Source: Metridium senile (taxonomy: Eukaryota; Cnidaria; Anthozoa; Actiniaria; Metridiidae). Taken from it: a DNA stretch of 64,000 nt. The DNA lies in contig OX459096.1 in the NCBI GenBank assembly GCA_949775045.1, positions 29,091,475 to 29,155,474 on the forward strand, read 5' to 3'. A program made the position numbers and the translations under genes. The notes below the pieces were generated by a model. That model had not been told where the DNA came from. It did no database searches and saw only the letters and a list, made by a program, of their open reading frames with translations. Positions 52,401-62,500 of this stretch are shown here, in pieces. The number at the start of each line of letters is the position of its first letter. Positions within the stretch are counted from its first letter, which is position 1.

Positions 52401-55400
52401 CAAAATTGACATTTTTTTGTTACCCCGCGTACAGCAAAAACCTCAAATTTTTGACAAATTGAAATTGTTGAATTTTTGATCTATTTTGATTGGTAATCAT
52501 TCTAGGATTGATCAGATCACATACAGACATCACTCAGATAGTTTTAGGGATGTTTGGAAAAAAGTGGAAAAATGGCCAAAATTGACATTTTTTTGTTACC
52601 CCGCGTACAGGAAAAATCTCAAATTTTTGACAAATTGAAATTGTTGAATTTTTGATCTATTTTGATTGGTAATCATTCTAGGATTGATCAGATCACATAC
52701 AGACATCACTCAGATAGTTTTAGGGATGTTTGAAAAAAAGTGGAAAAATGGCCAAAATTGACATTTTTTTGTTACCCCGCGTACAGGAAAAATCTCAAAT
52801 TTTTGACCAATTGAAATTGTTGAATTTTTGATCTATTTTGATTGGTAATCATTCTAGGATTGATCAGATCACATTTAGACATCACTCAGATAGTTTTAGG
52901 GATGTTTGGAAAAAAGTGGAAAAATGGCCAAAATTGACATTTTTTTGTTACCCCGCGTACAGGAAAAATCTCAAATTTTTGACAAATTGAAATTGTTGAA
53001 TTTTTGATCTATTTTGATTGGTTATCATTCTAGGATTGATCAGATCACATACAGACATCACTCAGATAGTTTTAGGGATGTCTGGAAAAAAGTGGAAAAA
53101 TGGCCAAAATTGACATTTTTTTGTTACCCCGCATACAGGAAAAATCTCAAATTTTTGACAAATTGAAATTGTTGAATTTTTGATCTATTTTGATTGGTAA
53201 TCATTCTAGGATTGATCAGATCACATACAGACATCACTCAGATAGTTTTAGGGATGTTTGGAAAAAAGTGGAAAAATGGCCAAAATTGACATATTTTTCT
53301 TACCCCGCGTACAGGAAAAATCTCAAATTTTTGACAAATTGAAATTGTTGAATTTTTGATCTATTTTGATTGGTTATCATTCTAGGATTGATCAGATCAC
53401 ATACAGACATCACTCAGATAGTTTTAGGGATGTCTGGAAAAAAGTGGAAAAATGGCCAAAATTGACATTTTTTTGTTACCCCGCATACAGGAAAAATCTC
53501 AAATTTTTGACAAATTGAAATTGTTGAATTTTTGATCTATTTTGATTGGTAATCATTCTAGGATTGATCAGATCACATACAGACATCACTCAGATAGTTT
53601 TAGGGATGTTTGGAAAAAAGTGGAAAAATGGCCAAAATTGACATATTTTTCTTACCCCGCGTACAGGAAAAATCTCAAATTTTTGACAAATTGAAATTGT
53701 TGAATTTTTGATCTATTTTGATTGGTAATCATTCTAGGATTGATCAGATCACATACAGACATCACTCAGATAGTTTTAGGGATGTTTGAAAAAAAGTGGA
53801 AAAATGGCCAAAATTGACATATTTTTCTTACCCCGCGTACAGGAAAAATCTCAAATTTTTGACAAATTGAAATTGTTGAATTTTTGATCTATTTGGATTG
53901 GTAATCATTCTAGGATTGATCAGATCACATACAGACATCACTCAGATAGTTTTAGGGATGTTTGGAAAAAAGTGGAAAAATGGCCAAAATTGACATTTTT
54001 TTGTTACCCCGCGTACAGCAAAAATCTCAAATTTTTGACCAATTGAAATTGTTGAATTTTTGATCTATTTGGATTGGTAATCATTCTAGGATTGATCAGA
54101 TCACATTTAGACATCACTCAGATAGTTTTAGGGATGTTTGGAAAAAAGTGGAAAAATGGCCAAAATTGACATTTTTTTGTTACCCCGCGTAATTTTTGAC
54201 AAATTGAAATTGTTGAATTTTTGATCTATTTTGATTGGTAATCATTCTAGGATTGATCAGATCACATTTAGACATCACTCAGATAGTTTTAGGGATGTTT
54301 GGAAAAAAGTGGAAAAATGGCCAAAATTGACATTTTTTTGTTACCCCGCGTACAGGAAAAATCTCAAATTTTTGACAAATTGAAATTGTTGAATTTTTGA
54401 TCTATTTTGATTGGTAATCATTCTAGGATTGATCAGATCACATTTAGACATCACTCAGATAGTTTTAGGGATGTTTGGAAAAAAGTGGAAAAATGGCCAA
54501 AATTGACATTTTTTTGTTACCCCGCGTACAGGAAAAATCTCAAATTTTTGACAAATTGAAATTGTTGAATTTTTGATCTATTTTGATTGGTTATCATTCT
54601 AGGATTGATCAGATCACATACAGACATCACTCAGATAGTTTTAGGGATGTCTGGAAAAAAGTGGAAAAATGGCCAAAATTGACATTTTTTTGTTACCCCG
54701 CGTACAGGAAAAATCTCAAATTTTTGACAAATTGAAATTGTTGAATTTTTGATCTATTTTGATTGGTAATCATTCTAGGATTGATCAGATCACATACAGA
54801 CATCACTCAGATAGTTTTAGGGATGTTTGGAAAAAAGTGGAAAAATGGCCAAAATTGACATTTTTTTGTTACCCCGCATACAGCAAAAATCTCAAATTTT
54901 TGACCAATTGAAATTGTTGAATTTTTGATCTATTTGGATTGGTAATCATTCTAGGATTGATCAGATCACATACAGACATCACTCAGATAGTTTTAGGGAT
55001 GTTTGGAAAAAAGTGGAAAAATGGCCAAAATTGACATTTTTTTGTTACCCCGCGTACAGCAAAAATCTCAAATTTTTGACAAATTGAAATTGTTGAATTT
55101 TTGATCTATTTTGATTGGTAATCATTCTAGGATTGATCAGATCACATACAGACATCACTCAGATAGTTTTAGGGATGTTTGGAAAAAAGTGGAAAAATGG
55201 CCAAAATTGACATATTTTTCTTACCCCGAGTTCAAGAAAAATTCAAAAGAAAAATTCCAGAAAAATTCCATCACAGCAGGCACTGTGGAGCCAGGGGGGC
55301 TAAAGTCCGCCCACTTCTTACAACACAAAAATATGAATTAAAAGAAAAACTTTTTTTCCTCTTTTCAATATGCTTAATTTTCAATTGCCAAAAAAAACTA

Positions 55401-58038
55401 CCCCCCCCCCCCCCCCCCCCCTTCAAATCCCCCAGCACCACACACACACTTTTAAACAATCTCAGCGGTCTCTGCACAGAGTAATAATTATTGTACTGTG
55501 CGTTTTCTTGTATGCAGGCACCAAATCTTGTAATTCACCAACCAGATGAAATACTAAATGAAATGGGAGAATGGTGTAAGAAACACCATGGAGAGGTAAA
55601 AGAAACTAATACCAGTAAAATAATTTGAGAGTTCCTTCATAATGACCACAGAGATGTGGAGAGTACAAAATGGAAAATACTAATACTATACTGGTTCCTT
55701 AGCCTGCAAAACAGGCGTTCTGGTGGTGTTTTTTTTTATTTAGTAAAAATCGGTTTTTGGGGTTCCTGTGTTGAACGAGGAGGCTACTGGTGAACTGTTT
55801 ATGAACTTTAATGAATTAGCTTTGAACTATGAACTTTAATGAATGAACTGTTTTGTTAATTGAGTTACCAGTGTAATGTAATGAATGTAAATTGGGCTAC
55901 CTGTGTAATGTATGATGCAATGAATAAGGTTTAGCTTAATAAAGGCTTACAAGCGCCGGGCCTTTCCTTGAGTTTATTTCATTACAACTGGTCACTATGT
56001 ACAGACTACAATAGTCAGAGAGTAATTCTGACAGTGCTGCACAGGAAGTTCATTGTTCTTGGAGTTGTTTCAAGAAATAGTCTTAAACTGCCTCAAAATG
56101 TAGCCTGCGTTGCAAGCGTTTCTTTTGGGGGGAACGGGAGAAAGTTGTTTTTTGGTATTTTTGGGATAGCTGTGTAAACAAGGGTGATTTTTTGTACTCG
56201 TCATAGGTTTCATGCGGCCATATCGGTAACACAGCTATCCCAAAACAATCAAAAAAACAACTTTCTCCCGTTCATCCCAAAAGAAACGCTTGCTACGCAG
56301 TCTACTCAAAATGTTTCTGTTAATATAATTTTTTATTTCCTTTAGTCAGGATTAACTGCAGCTGTCAAAGCTTCTGATTTAAGTCTGAGTAAAGCAGAGG
56401 ATATCATGGTTGAGTTTGTCAAGAAACATGTCTCACCAAATGTTTGTCCTCTGGCTGGTAACTCTGTTCATGAAGATAGGCGATTTCTCAAGAAATACAT
56501 GCCAAGATTCCTGGAACATTTGCATTATAGAATAATTGATGTCAGTACTCTTAAAGAATTAAGTAGGTAAGGGTTGTCTGCGCTTTACACTATGTTGTTG
56601 CTGTCAGGTTGGCTCAGTTGGTTTTACTATCAAACAATCATGTGAGAGTGAGTATAAGATTTTTGGTTCAATTTTTGTCATACAACAATCAAAATGTGAC
56701 AAATGTTTGTCTTCAATATCCACCTCGTGGTCTGTCACAAATCGTGCAGTCTCATTGACTGCTGAGTTGGGTTTACCATTTAATTTTCATATTTTAAGTT
56801 TGACCTACAACGTGGTTGATACTTAAGCAATAGTTAGACTGTGTGCCCTTGTAGGCTATGGAAATAGGCGGCCTAAGGCAACACAACACTTGGTTCACAC
56901 AGCGTCATAATCATAACCACATTTACGACTAAGATTGTACGGTTCACATGTGCGACATAACGTCATAATCATAGTTATAATCATAAGAAAATGGAAACTT
57001 CTCCATTTCTCATGACTGTGCTTATGACTATGATTATGATGCCATGTGAGCCAGGCTTTAGATAACACAAAGGTGTTGACCTAGGTTTTGTTTGTTTCCT
57101 TAGACGATGGTACCCTAAAGAATACAAAAACAGGCCACAGAAAGGTTTGAATCACAGGTAATCAAACAGTAAATAATGATTTAGGTTACTTATCATGGAT
57201 AAATAAATCACTTGATAGGAAACATATGATTGATCAAAACTATAACCACATTTATTTTATTTAGTATCTCGACCCCTTGGACCCCTCCCCTTCACCCAAC
57301 CATTAAGAATGCTTTTTAGTAGTGTTAAAGGAGCACTTGGACGAAAACGCCCGGATTTTGAAAAGTCCCAATAAACGAATTTTTTTGCTTGTTTAAGACT
57401 AAATACTAAGACCAAAAATGCCTTGCTAAAGTATTTTTGTAGAAATTCGTACGCGAAGACCGATAAAATCGCGATTTGCTATTGTATTTTTGTAATCAGT
57501 AATATTACACCAAGAAGAATGGGGTCGAGTGACGAATGACGTCATTTACTCCATGGTTTCACAACAACTCTCGTGGCTTCAAAGGATATGCGCCGGAATT
57601 ATTATAATCAAGAACATTTATGGAATATCAGAAGATTTGGTGAACTTTTTTTCTCTATTTCAAGACAATCACAGGATTTGAAGATCAGTCGTGGAGTACT
57701 TGACGTCATAAGTCACGCGTCACGCAATTACCACAGGTCAGATTTCATTTGGCCGTGAGTTTGAGTGGCGTGTTTTCAAAGCCTTATTTTTCCGCAATAG
57801 GTGAATTTTAAGCTATTTTTTTATACATAGTTCTTAAGCAATCACATTAGAGTAATATTAACCTAGACAAATTTGTTTATTGGGACTTTTCAAAATCCGG
57901 GCGTTTTCGTCCAAGTGCTACTTTAATTTTACACTATTCTCTATGTAATATCAACTTCATTTTGTCACTAGGGCACTTGATGACATCAAAGAAAGCATAA
58001 AAGAGTTGCAATACTATAAGAGGGCAGTTTTCAAATAA
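40484..58038 (+). CDS. REXO2: Oligoribonuclease REXO2 (DEDDh 3'-5' exonuclease)
   Basis: Seven exons: 40484-40621, 40773-40779, 43009-43085, 55518-55595, 56346-56566, 57104-57157, 57972-58038; 213 aa, all phases consistent. REXO2 degrades very short RNAs (especially dinucleotides) to mononucleotides, mainly in mitochondria. The chosen start gives a 34-residue leader ([18 protein letters not shown]...) rich in Arg, His, Lys and Ser and poor in acids, like a mitochondrial presequence. A second start, [12 protein letters not shown] at 40586, would give a non-mitochondrial form, as for the two forms known in human. Catalytic residues: D44 and E46 in WVDLE (exon 1), the D of IIDVST (exon 5), and H and D in HRALDDI (exons 6-7). 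[11 protein letters not shown] is also conserved. The C-terminus is shorter than in human (237 aa). Intron 3 is 12.4 kb, mostly satellite. Confidence 0.95.
40773..40779 (+). CDS. REXO2: REXO2 microexon of 7 nt (ATGACCG)
   Basis: Exon 1 ends VDLE|GTACAG and exon 3 begins ..[12 protein letters not shown]. The conserved family motif is DLEMTGLD, so Met-Thr and one base of Gly are missing from both. They are supplied exactly by ATGACCG, flanked by an AG acceptor and a strong GTGAGT donor. Phase goes 0 to 1 and matches exon 3. Confidence 0.88.
40820..41635. mobile_element. TTAA-flanked non-autonomous transposon in REXO2 intron 2
   Basis: Inverted ends AGGCCCTCTTGCATCCGAG ... CTCGGATGCAAGAGGGGCT are bounded by TTAA on each side (40816-40819, 41636-41639). 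TTAA duplication is typical of piggyBac and Kolobok elements. It is 816 bp without a transposase, but contains a coding-like fragment on the minus strand (41226-41405). Confidence 0.75.
41226..41405 (-). pseudogene. Coding-like fragment carried in the TTAA element
   Basis: The minus frame reads [20 protein letters not shown], then [13 protein letters not shown], then [18 protein letters not shown], and ends in a stop. It has about 60 residues with protein-like composition, in a local GC-rich patch. No family recognised and no clear splice acceptor. It could be a captured exon or a transposase remnant. Confidence 0.35.
41710..42898. mobile_element. Pogo/Tigger-like non-autonomous element in REXO2 intron 2
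   Basis: The left end CAGTGGAGCCCCGTTGATCC and right end (inverted CAGAGGATCCCTACC) are flanked by TA (41708-41709, 42899-42900). CAGTGGA... starts with TA duplications are typical of pogo/Tigger. The imperfect match continues as GGCCACC and TGGCCGTATTAA. No full transposase is present in the 1.19 kb. Confidence 0.7.
43148..43257. repeat. Long hairpin (GC-rich ends) in REXO2 intron 3
   Basis: AGGCGAAGTGATTATCGGTG and ATATTTACC invert as GGTAAATAT and CACCGATAATCACTTCGCCT. Arms are ~45 bp. It adjoins the Crypton-like exon remnant, and similar GTGATTATCGG words recur at 43552, so it may be the same element's end. Confidence 0.7.
43422..43539 (-). pseudogene. Isolated exon resembling the N-terminus of Crypton/KIAA1958-type proteins
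   Basis: From an ATG at 43539 the frame reads [20 protein letters not shown], then [19 protein letters not shown], and meets a donor (AAAG|GTATCA) at 43422. The pattern 'EDEI..F.E...[13 protein letters not shown]' is what I remember for the start of Crypton-derived tyrosine-recombinase-like proteins (KIAA1958, QRICH1, ZMYM-related), abundant in corals. No downstream exon is seen, so it is probably a remnant copied with a repeat. It is antisense to REXO2. Confidence 0.45.
44050..55230 (+). repeat. Satellite array, 176-bp monomer, about 64 copies, in REXO2 intron 3
   Basis: The word ATTCTAGG recurs every 176 bp (44111, 44287, 44463, 44639, 44815, 44991). A 161-bp variant lacks 15 bp after CCCCGCGTA. 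Monomers are AT-rich and ~95% or more alike. Diagnostic variants show nested higher-order repeats. The 161-bp monomers fall near 45099, 46137, 48235, 51037 and 54190. Steps of about 2097 bp (12 monomers) cover roughly 46.1-50 kb, and steps of about 3153 bp (18 monomers) cover roughly 49.9-55 kb. Each monomer has a 50-codon open stretch ending in stops, but 176 is not a multiple of three and there is no start context, so I do not call a gene. The last copy degrades at about 55225. Confidence 0.95.
55390..55422 (+). repeat. Poly-C tract (about 22 C) in REXO2 intron 3
   Basis: A run of about 22 cytosines follows CAAAAAAAACTA. The length is likely to be unstable or mis-sequenced. Poly-glycine and poly-proline open frames here are artefacts. 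Confidence 0.9.
56102..56304. repeat. Hairpin MITE in REXO2 intron 4
   Basis: AGCCTGCGTTGCAAGCGTTT and GAACGGGAGAAAGTTGTTTT are inverted at 56245-56304 (CGCTTGCTACGCAG). Arms are ~80-90 bp. From memory, this end sequence is common in anthozoan genomes. Confidence 0.75.
57329..57922. mobile_element. TTAA-flanked non-autonomous transposon in REXO2 intron 6
   Basis: The left end AGGAGCACTTGGACGAAAAC and the inverted right end (AGTAGCACTTGGACG) have arms of ~57 bp and TTAA on each side (57325-57328, 57923-57926). The interior contains two TGACGTCA-like words. Non-coding, 594 bp. Confidence 0.8.
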
Positions 58039-58044
58039 TATGGA

Positions 58045-58050
58045 AATAAA
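58045..58050 (+). promoter_or_regulatory. Poly(A) signal AATAAA of REXO2
   Basis: AATAAA begins 7 nt after the TAA stop (58036-58038), which implies a very short 3' UTR. Later signals cannot be excluded. Confidence 0.6.
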
Positions 58051-58144
58051 CTTTATTCATACTCTATATTAACATCTGAATAGTATACAGTGTATCTGTT
58101 ATACAGTCACATAAGTCTTATCTGGATGAATAGACTATGAGCAG

Positions 58145-58300
58145 TCTCTCTTTTCCCTACAGAATCAGTGATAGAAAAATGAGTGTTGCAGGATTCCTGT
58201 AGAGCGCTGGAAATACTACTCACCTGATCTATTTCCAGCACGCTCTACAGGGATCCCGCAACACTCGTTTTTTGTCACTGATTCTAGAGGGAAAAGAGGG
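58145..58300. repeat. Palindromic MITE
   Basis: CTCTTTTCCCTACAGAATCA and GAGTGTTGCAGGATTCCTGT are inverted in the right arm (GGATCCCGCAACACTCG; GATTCTAGAGGGAAAAGAG). Arms are ~75 bp with a few substitutions. Confidence 0.75.
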
Positions 58301-58680
58301 AATGCTCGTAGTTTACTGGATGAAAGACTTGGCTAATTTCAGACTTTAGCTTGGTTATTGCTTACACAATAATTGAACAATTATTTATATTTTATAATCA
58401 TTATACTTTATTATAATATCTCTTGTGTGTATATCATGCCATGAGCACACAACTGTGTGTTGCTCAGTAATAATTATTGACAAAAATAGAACAGACAGTA
58501 GTGAAATCAAACGACGACCATTGCTGCTTGTTTTATTGGTTATTCAGTAGATATTGATCAATTGCCCTGTAAAAAAAATGATGAAAAAATAAACATTTAA
58601 ATATTCAATCATGATTCAAATGCATGGGTTGTACTAAATCTTATACATCTATTTCAAAAACCGTAGAATACTGCATACTG

Positions 58681-59072
58681 AATTGGCCATGTTCTAAATG
58701 ACGAGGGGCAAGGAGGGGACTGGATACTAGTTTCTAGATTTAATGCAATTAAGAAATATAGCCCATAGCATGAAAGAGCACATCAAAATATACAATATTA
58801 CAGAATTACATTATATTCTGTTGAATAATGACCAAGTAGCAGGCTTTCAAATATGTGAAAAATTATAAAGAAATGTATAGTTTGGAGGGACAGCTGTCCC
58901 TCCAAACCATACATTCCTTTGTAATCTTATGGATGTTTGAGAGACTATTGCAATGGAAATATACAACCAAATAGCATCAAAATTTGTGAGATGGTATATG
59001 TTGATGTGCATTAATTCTAGAAACTAGTACCCAGTCCCCTCCTAGCCCATCCTCGTTTAGAACATGGCCAAT
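58681..59072. repeat. Terminal-inverted-repeat element with central palindrome
   Basis: ATTGGCCATGTTCTAAATGA ... and TTTAGAACATGGCCAAT bound ~390 bp. The arms also share GGGGACTGGATACTAGTTTC. A second palindrome, TTGGAGGGACAG/CTGTCCCTCCAA, sits near the middle (58882-58905). Confidence 0.7.
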
Positions 59073-59520
59073 AGTACATTGCAAGACCGAAATGCATTTT
59101 GGGTCATGTAATATTGTTTAAGTAAATTAAACAATAATTATTTATTTTATTCTTAATGCATTCCATTCAAAACTATATACGAGCTAGTTATAGGGAGAAA
59201 ATACCGCTGTATATTCATTTTTTATTTCAAATGAATGAGACCCACAATGTCGTTTGGTCTTGGAATGCACTATTCAGTATTCAACGTTTTTTGAAATAGC
59301 TGTAACTTAAAGCTATCAAGGTTCACATAAAGTAGAAATTAACAATACTGACAACAATTACAAGTGGCACATGATTCTTTGTTTATTTGTATCCAGCAAT
59401 TTAATGATTATTGATATAATTATAAATAAAAATATAAGTAATTTGTGTTTTGATAAACAATTTAATTGTGAGATGTCATACTTTTATAGTGACCAGTTTT
59501 TGCAAACAATTCACAGTTCA

Positions 59521-62500
59521 TTACCCTAATTTAGTTTTGAGATCCCTTGATCTTTGTCGCAACATTTTTAATATTTCATCCTCAGGAAATTCTTCTTCAG
59601 AACTCTCCACTAATAGGCCTTCTGTAATGAAAGTGAAAATAAAGCAAATAATTATTGGTGAAAATCATACCATCATTGTCAAACAAACACAATGTATTCT
59701 CTAACCATGCAGGATGTGAGCCTGGACCGCAGTGAGAGATATAAGCAGTAAGCCACTAAGCCATCCATATAAATATCATTCTGACTGTTACTTTTGAAAA
59801 GGAACATAAATTTTCATGTTCTTTTTGAAAATAGTTTTAATGTTGCTATTCTTGAGGTTATTTCAGCTGTTATTGAAAATGCTAATTATCATTAAATTAT
59901 AAATACAGACACATGAGAAAAATATCATTTGCCCTTGGTGGGACTAGTCTAGTTCCCAGGTTCTAGTCCAACCAAGGGCAAAATATATTTTTCTCATGTA
60001 TCTGTATTTTACTTATACACCAAAGCATTCCAATTCATTAATAACAAAGGTTTTCGTACCATGGGGCAAGCATGTAACTACCTGATGGTTGGTAGTTAGT
60101 TGTTGTAATGGTAATTCTGTACTTGTCCTGTAGCTGTTCTCATCATCACTTGTTGTTGAATCACCAAAGAATAGATGTTCTGACACAACCTTGTTAAGAA
60201 CAAGGACAAAATATAGTGTGAGCTTGATAGACAATAAATCTAATTATTATGTAAATTAATTATTAGTAGAGGTTAAAAGCAAAATGTTGAGCAACATTGC
60301 TTTGTTGAAGGCTGTAATTTGAATTGACCTTATGACAGTATTAAACCAGGAACAAATTTGCATCTAACTAATTAGAGTAATGATGCAGATGAGTGAGGAT
60401 TTTAAAGGGATCCTCCACTAAAAATGAACTTGAACTTATATGGTGATAAAAATCATGCTGATTTCAAATATATACCAAACATTTTCATCAGATAATTTTT
60501 CGTGCGGAAAAAAAGGTTTAAAATGTGAAAAAATATTTTTGGGGTCCCTGTGGCACCTGATGACGTCATGTTGCTCCCAACGATCCAAAAACAAAGCTTT
60601 GTTTTCGCTGTAAAGTTAGAAAATGAAATAAAAACTTTTGTTCTTTGCTCAACTTTGCAAAGTCTCCAGACTTTTGGACAGAAAAATTTCAAACCGATTG
60701 AAATTCAAAAGTTTGGAGTAATTTTCATTTGTCATTTAATCATTTTATCTCAAAAAAGTAGGTAAAATAGCATAGTACTTTGGAATACTTGGAAAGGTAT
60801 TTTTTGAAGAACCCATATTCATTCTTTGGTGAATTCTTGCACAATAGTATTAGGCAGAACCATTTTCGCACGATATTTATAGCTATATTCATATATATTT
60901 CCCATTGTTGGGAGCAACATGACGTTATCAGAAGGTGCCACAGGGATCCCAACAATATTTTTCTCACATTTTAAACCGTTTTTTTTCTTTCGCGCGAAAA
61001 ATCGTCTGATGAAAAGTTTTGATATATATTTGAAATCAGCATAATTTTTATCATCATATAAGTTCAAGTTCATTTTTAGTGGAGGATCCCTTTAAGGATT
61101 ATCTTGCTTCTTACCTTGCCAATGATGTTGTCAACTATATCAGATGCTTTGCTTGTTTTCTTCATGCTTTTCCCTTTCATTTTATGTACAGACTTCTTAC
61201 TCACACTTTCATCTGATGAAGTATGCGCAACAGGTCGTTTATCATTCAATGGATCTTTCAAGTTATTTCTTCTCCTTTCAAAATCTCTTTTATCTGTATT
61301 TGCTTTGCTCTCATCTAACAAAGTCTTTGTCTTATGCACAATTCCTGTTTTTTCACTTGTTCTTTCGTCTGGTAATGTATTTGCATGATGTTCATCAGAG
61401 GTTTTTTTAAAAGAGTTTGGATAATTTTTCTTTGATTGAGATCTTCTCTGCTCTTGCATGTTAAAATGTTTCTTCTTATTTGGGTACTGATTTTCTTTCT
61501 CTTCCTCAGAACTGATAAATTCATCCTGATCTACCTGTCTCTGTGAATCAATATTCCCAATTCCAACCTTACTTTTTGTTTTAGCTGGACTGTCAGAGCA
61601 AGGGCATGGTATAATGTCACAAGCAAGATGCATATGAGGGTGGATCCCTGGGGATACTGCAGTATGATTACTTGTTGATTCATGTTGACAGGGTGGGGAC
61701 ACAATAGGTGTCATAATACAGTGTAATGTAGTGGTATATTGGGTATTACTTGTTGTTATGGATCTGCCATCTGAACTCTTCACACCAGGACTTGAACTAC
61801 TGCATACTGGGACATAAGATTCTGATGTTGTCATAGTAACCGGTCTTGTCTGCCCTGAAGGTGTGTATTGCTGTTGTGAATGTAATTCAGTGTGACCTTG
61901 ACCTTGCGGTAAATGTACACAAGTAGAAATTCTTTGAATATTATCATTTGAACCTGTTGGACCAACTTGTTCAGTGCTCAACAGTCTTTGGGTTGGATCA
62001 TCAGTGTTGTCATAGGAACCACCTGGGCCAATTTGATCAAGATGACTATTTGTTCTATGAGAATGAGGATCACCTTTGGGGAAAATGTCATGAGATTGTA
62101 CACTTGTTTTACCAATATGATCACAATGGTCTGATAACGATTGAGAAATACCTGGGATATGTAAATTTCCATGTGAATTTTGCTGACCAATTCCATTGTG
62201 AGTGTTCAGCAATCTTTGATTCAGATCTTGACCAGCATTGTCATGTAAATGTTTTAGACCAGTTTGATCATAACCAAGTAATGGTCTTAGTGAGCTGACT
62301 TGGCCTATTCTATCATAATTAGTCTGTAGTCTTGGAGCACCACTAGATGGTCCCACAGGTCTTATTGTAGACACTCTTTCTTGTGCTTTCTCCATTTTCC
62401 TGGATAGTCTCCACTGGTACAGTATATCATCTTCAGGCCATGGGTTTTGGCGTGTTGTTGTTGTAGTTGTAGTTGTTCTTGTAATGTCAGGTGTAAATGC

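Larger units (their letters stand above)
58039..59520. other. Intergenic region between convergent REXO2 and PROSER3-like genes
   Basis: No gene seen. It contains two inverted-repeat elements (58145-58300 and 58681-59072) and the two genes' 3' UTRs, with a possible ATTAAA signal for the minus-strand gene at 59466-59461. Confidence 0.6.

Noticed and set aside
44100..55341. Recurring ~50-codon open stretch in each satellite monomer
   Set aside because: The monomer is 176 bp, not a multiple of three; each stretch ends in stops and has no start context. It was only flagged at the edge, where the last copy degrades.
55271..55484. Frames with runs of Gly or Pro
   Set aside because: Products of the poly-C tract.
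60060..60082. Alternative donor CAG|GTAG at 60082 in the PROSER3-like gene
   Set aside because: It joins the last exon in a frame that reaches a stop after three codons; the donor at 60060 restores the conserved acidic C-terminus.
61104..62298. Plus-strand open frames opposite the PROSER3-like large exon
   Set aside because: Shadows of the 492-codon minus frame, with no splice or family support.
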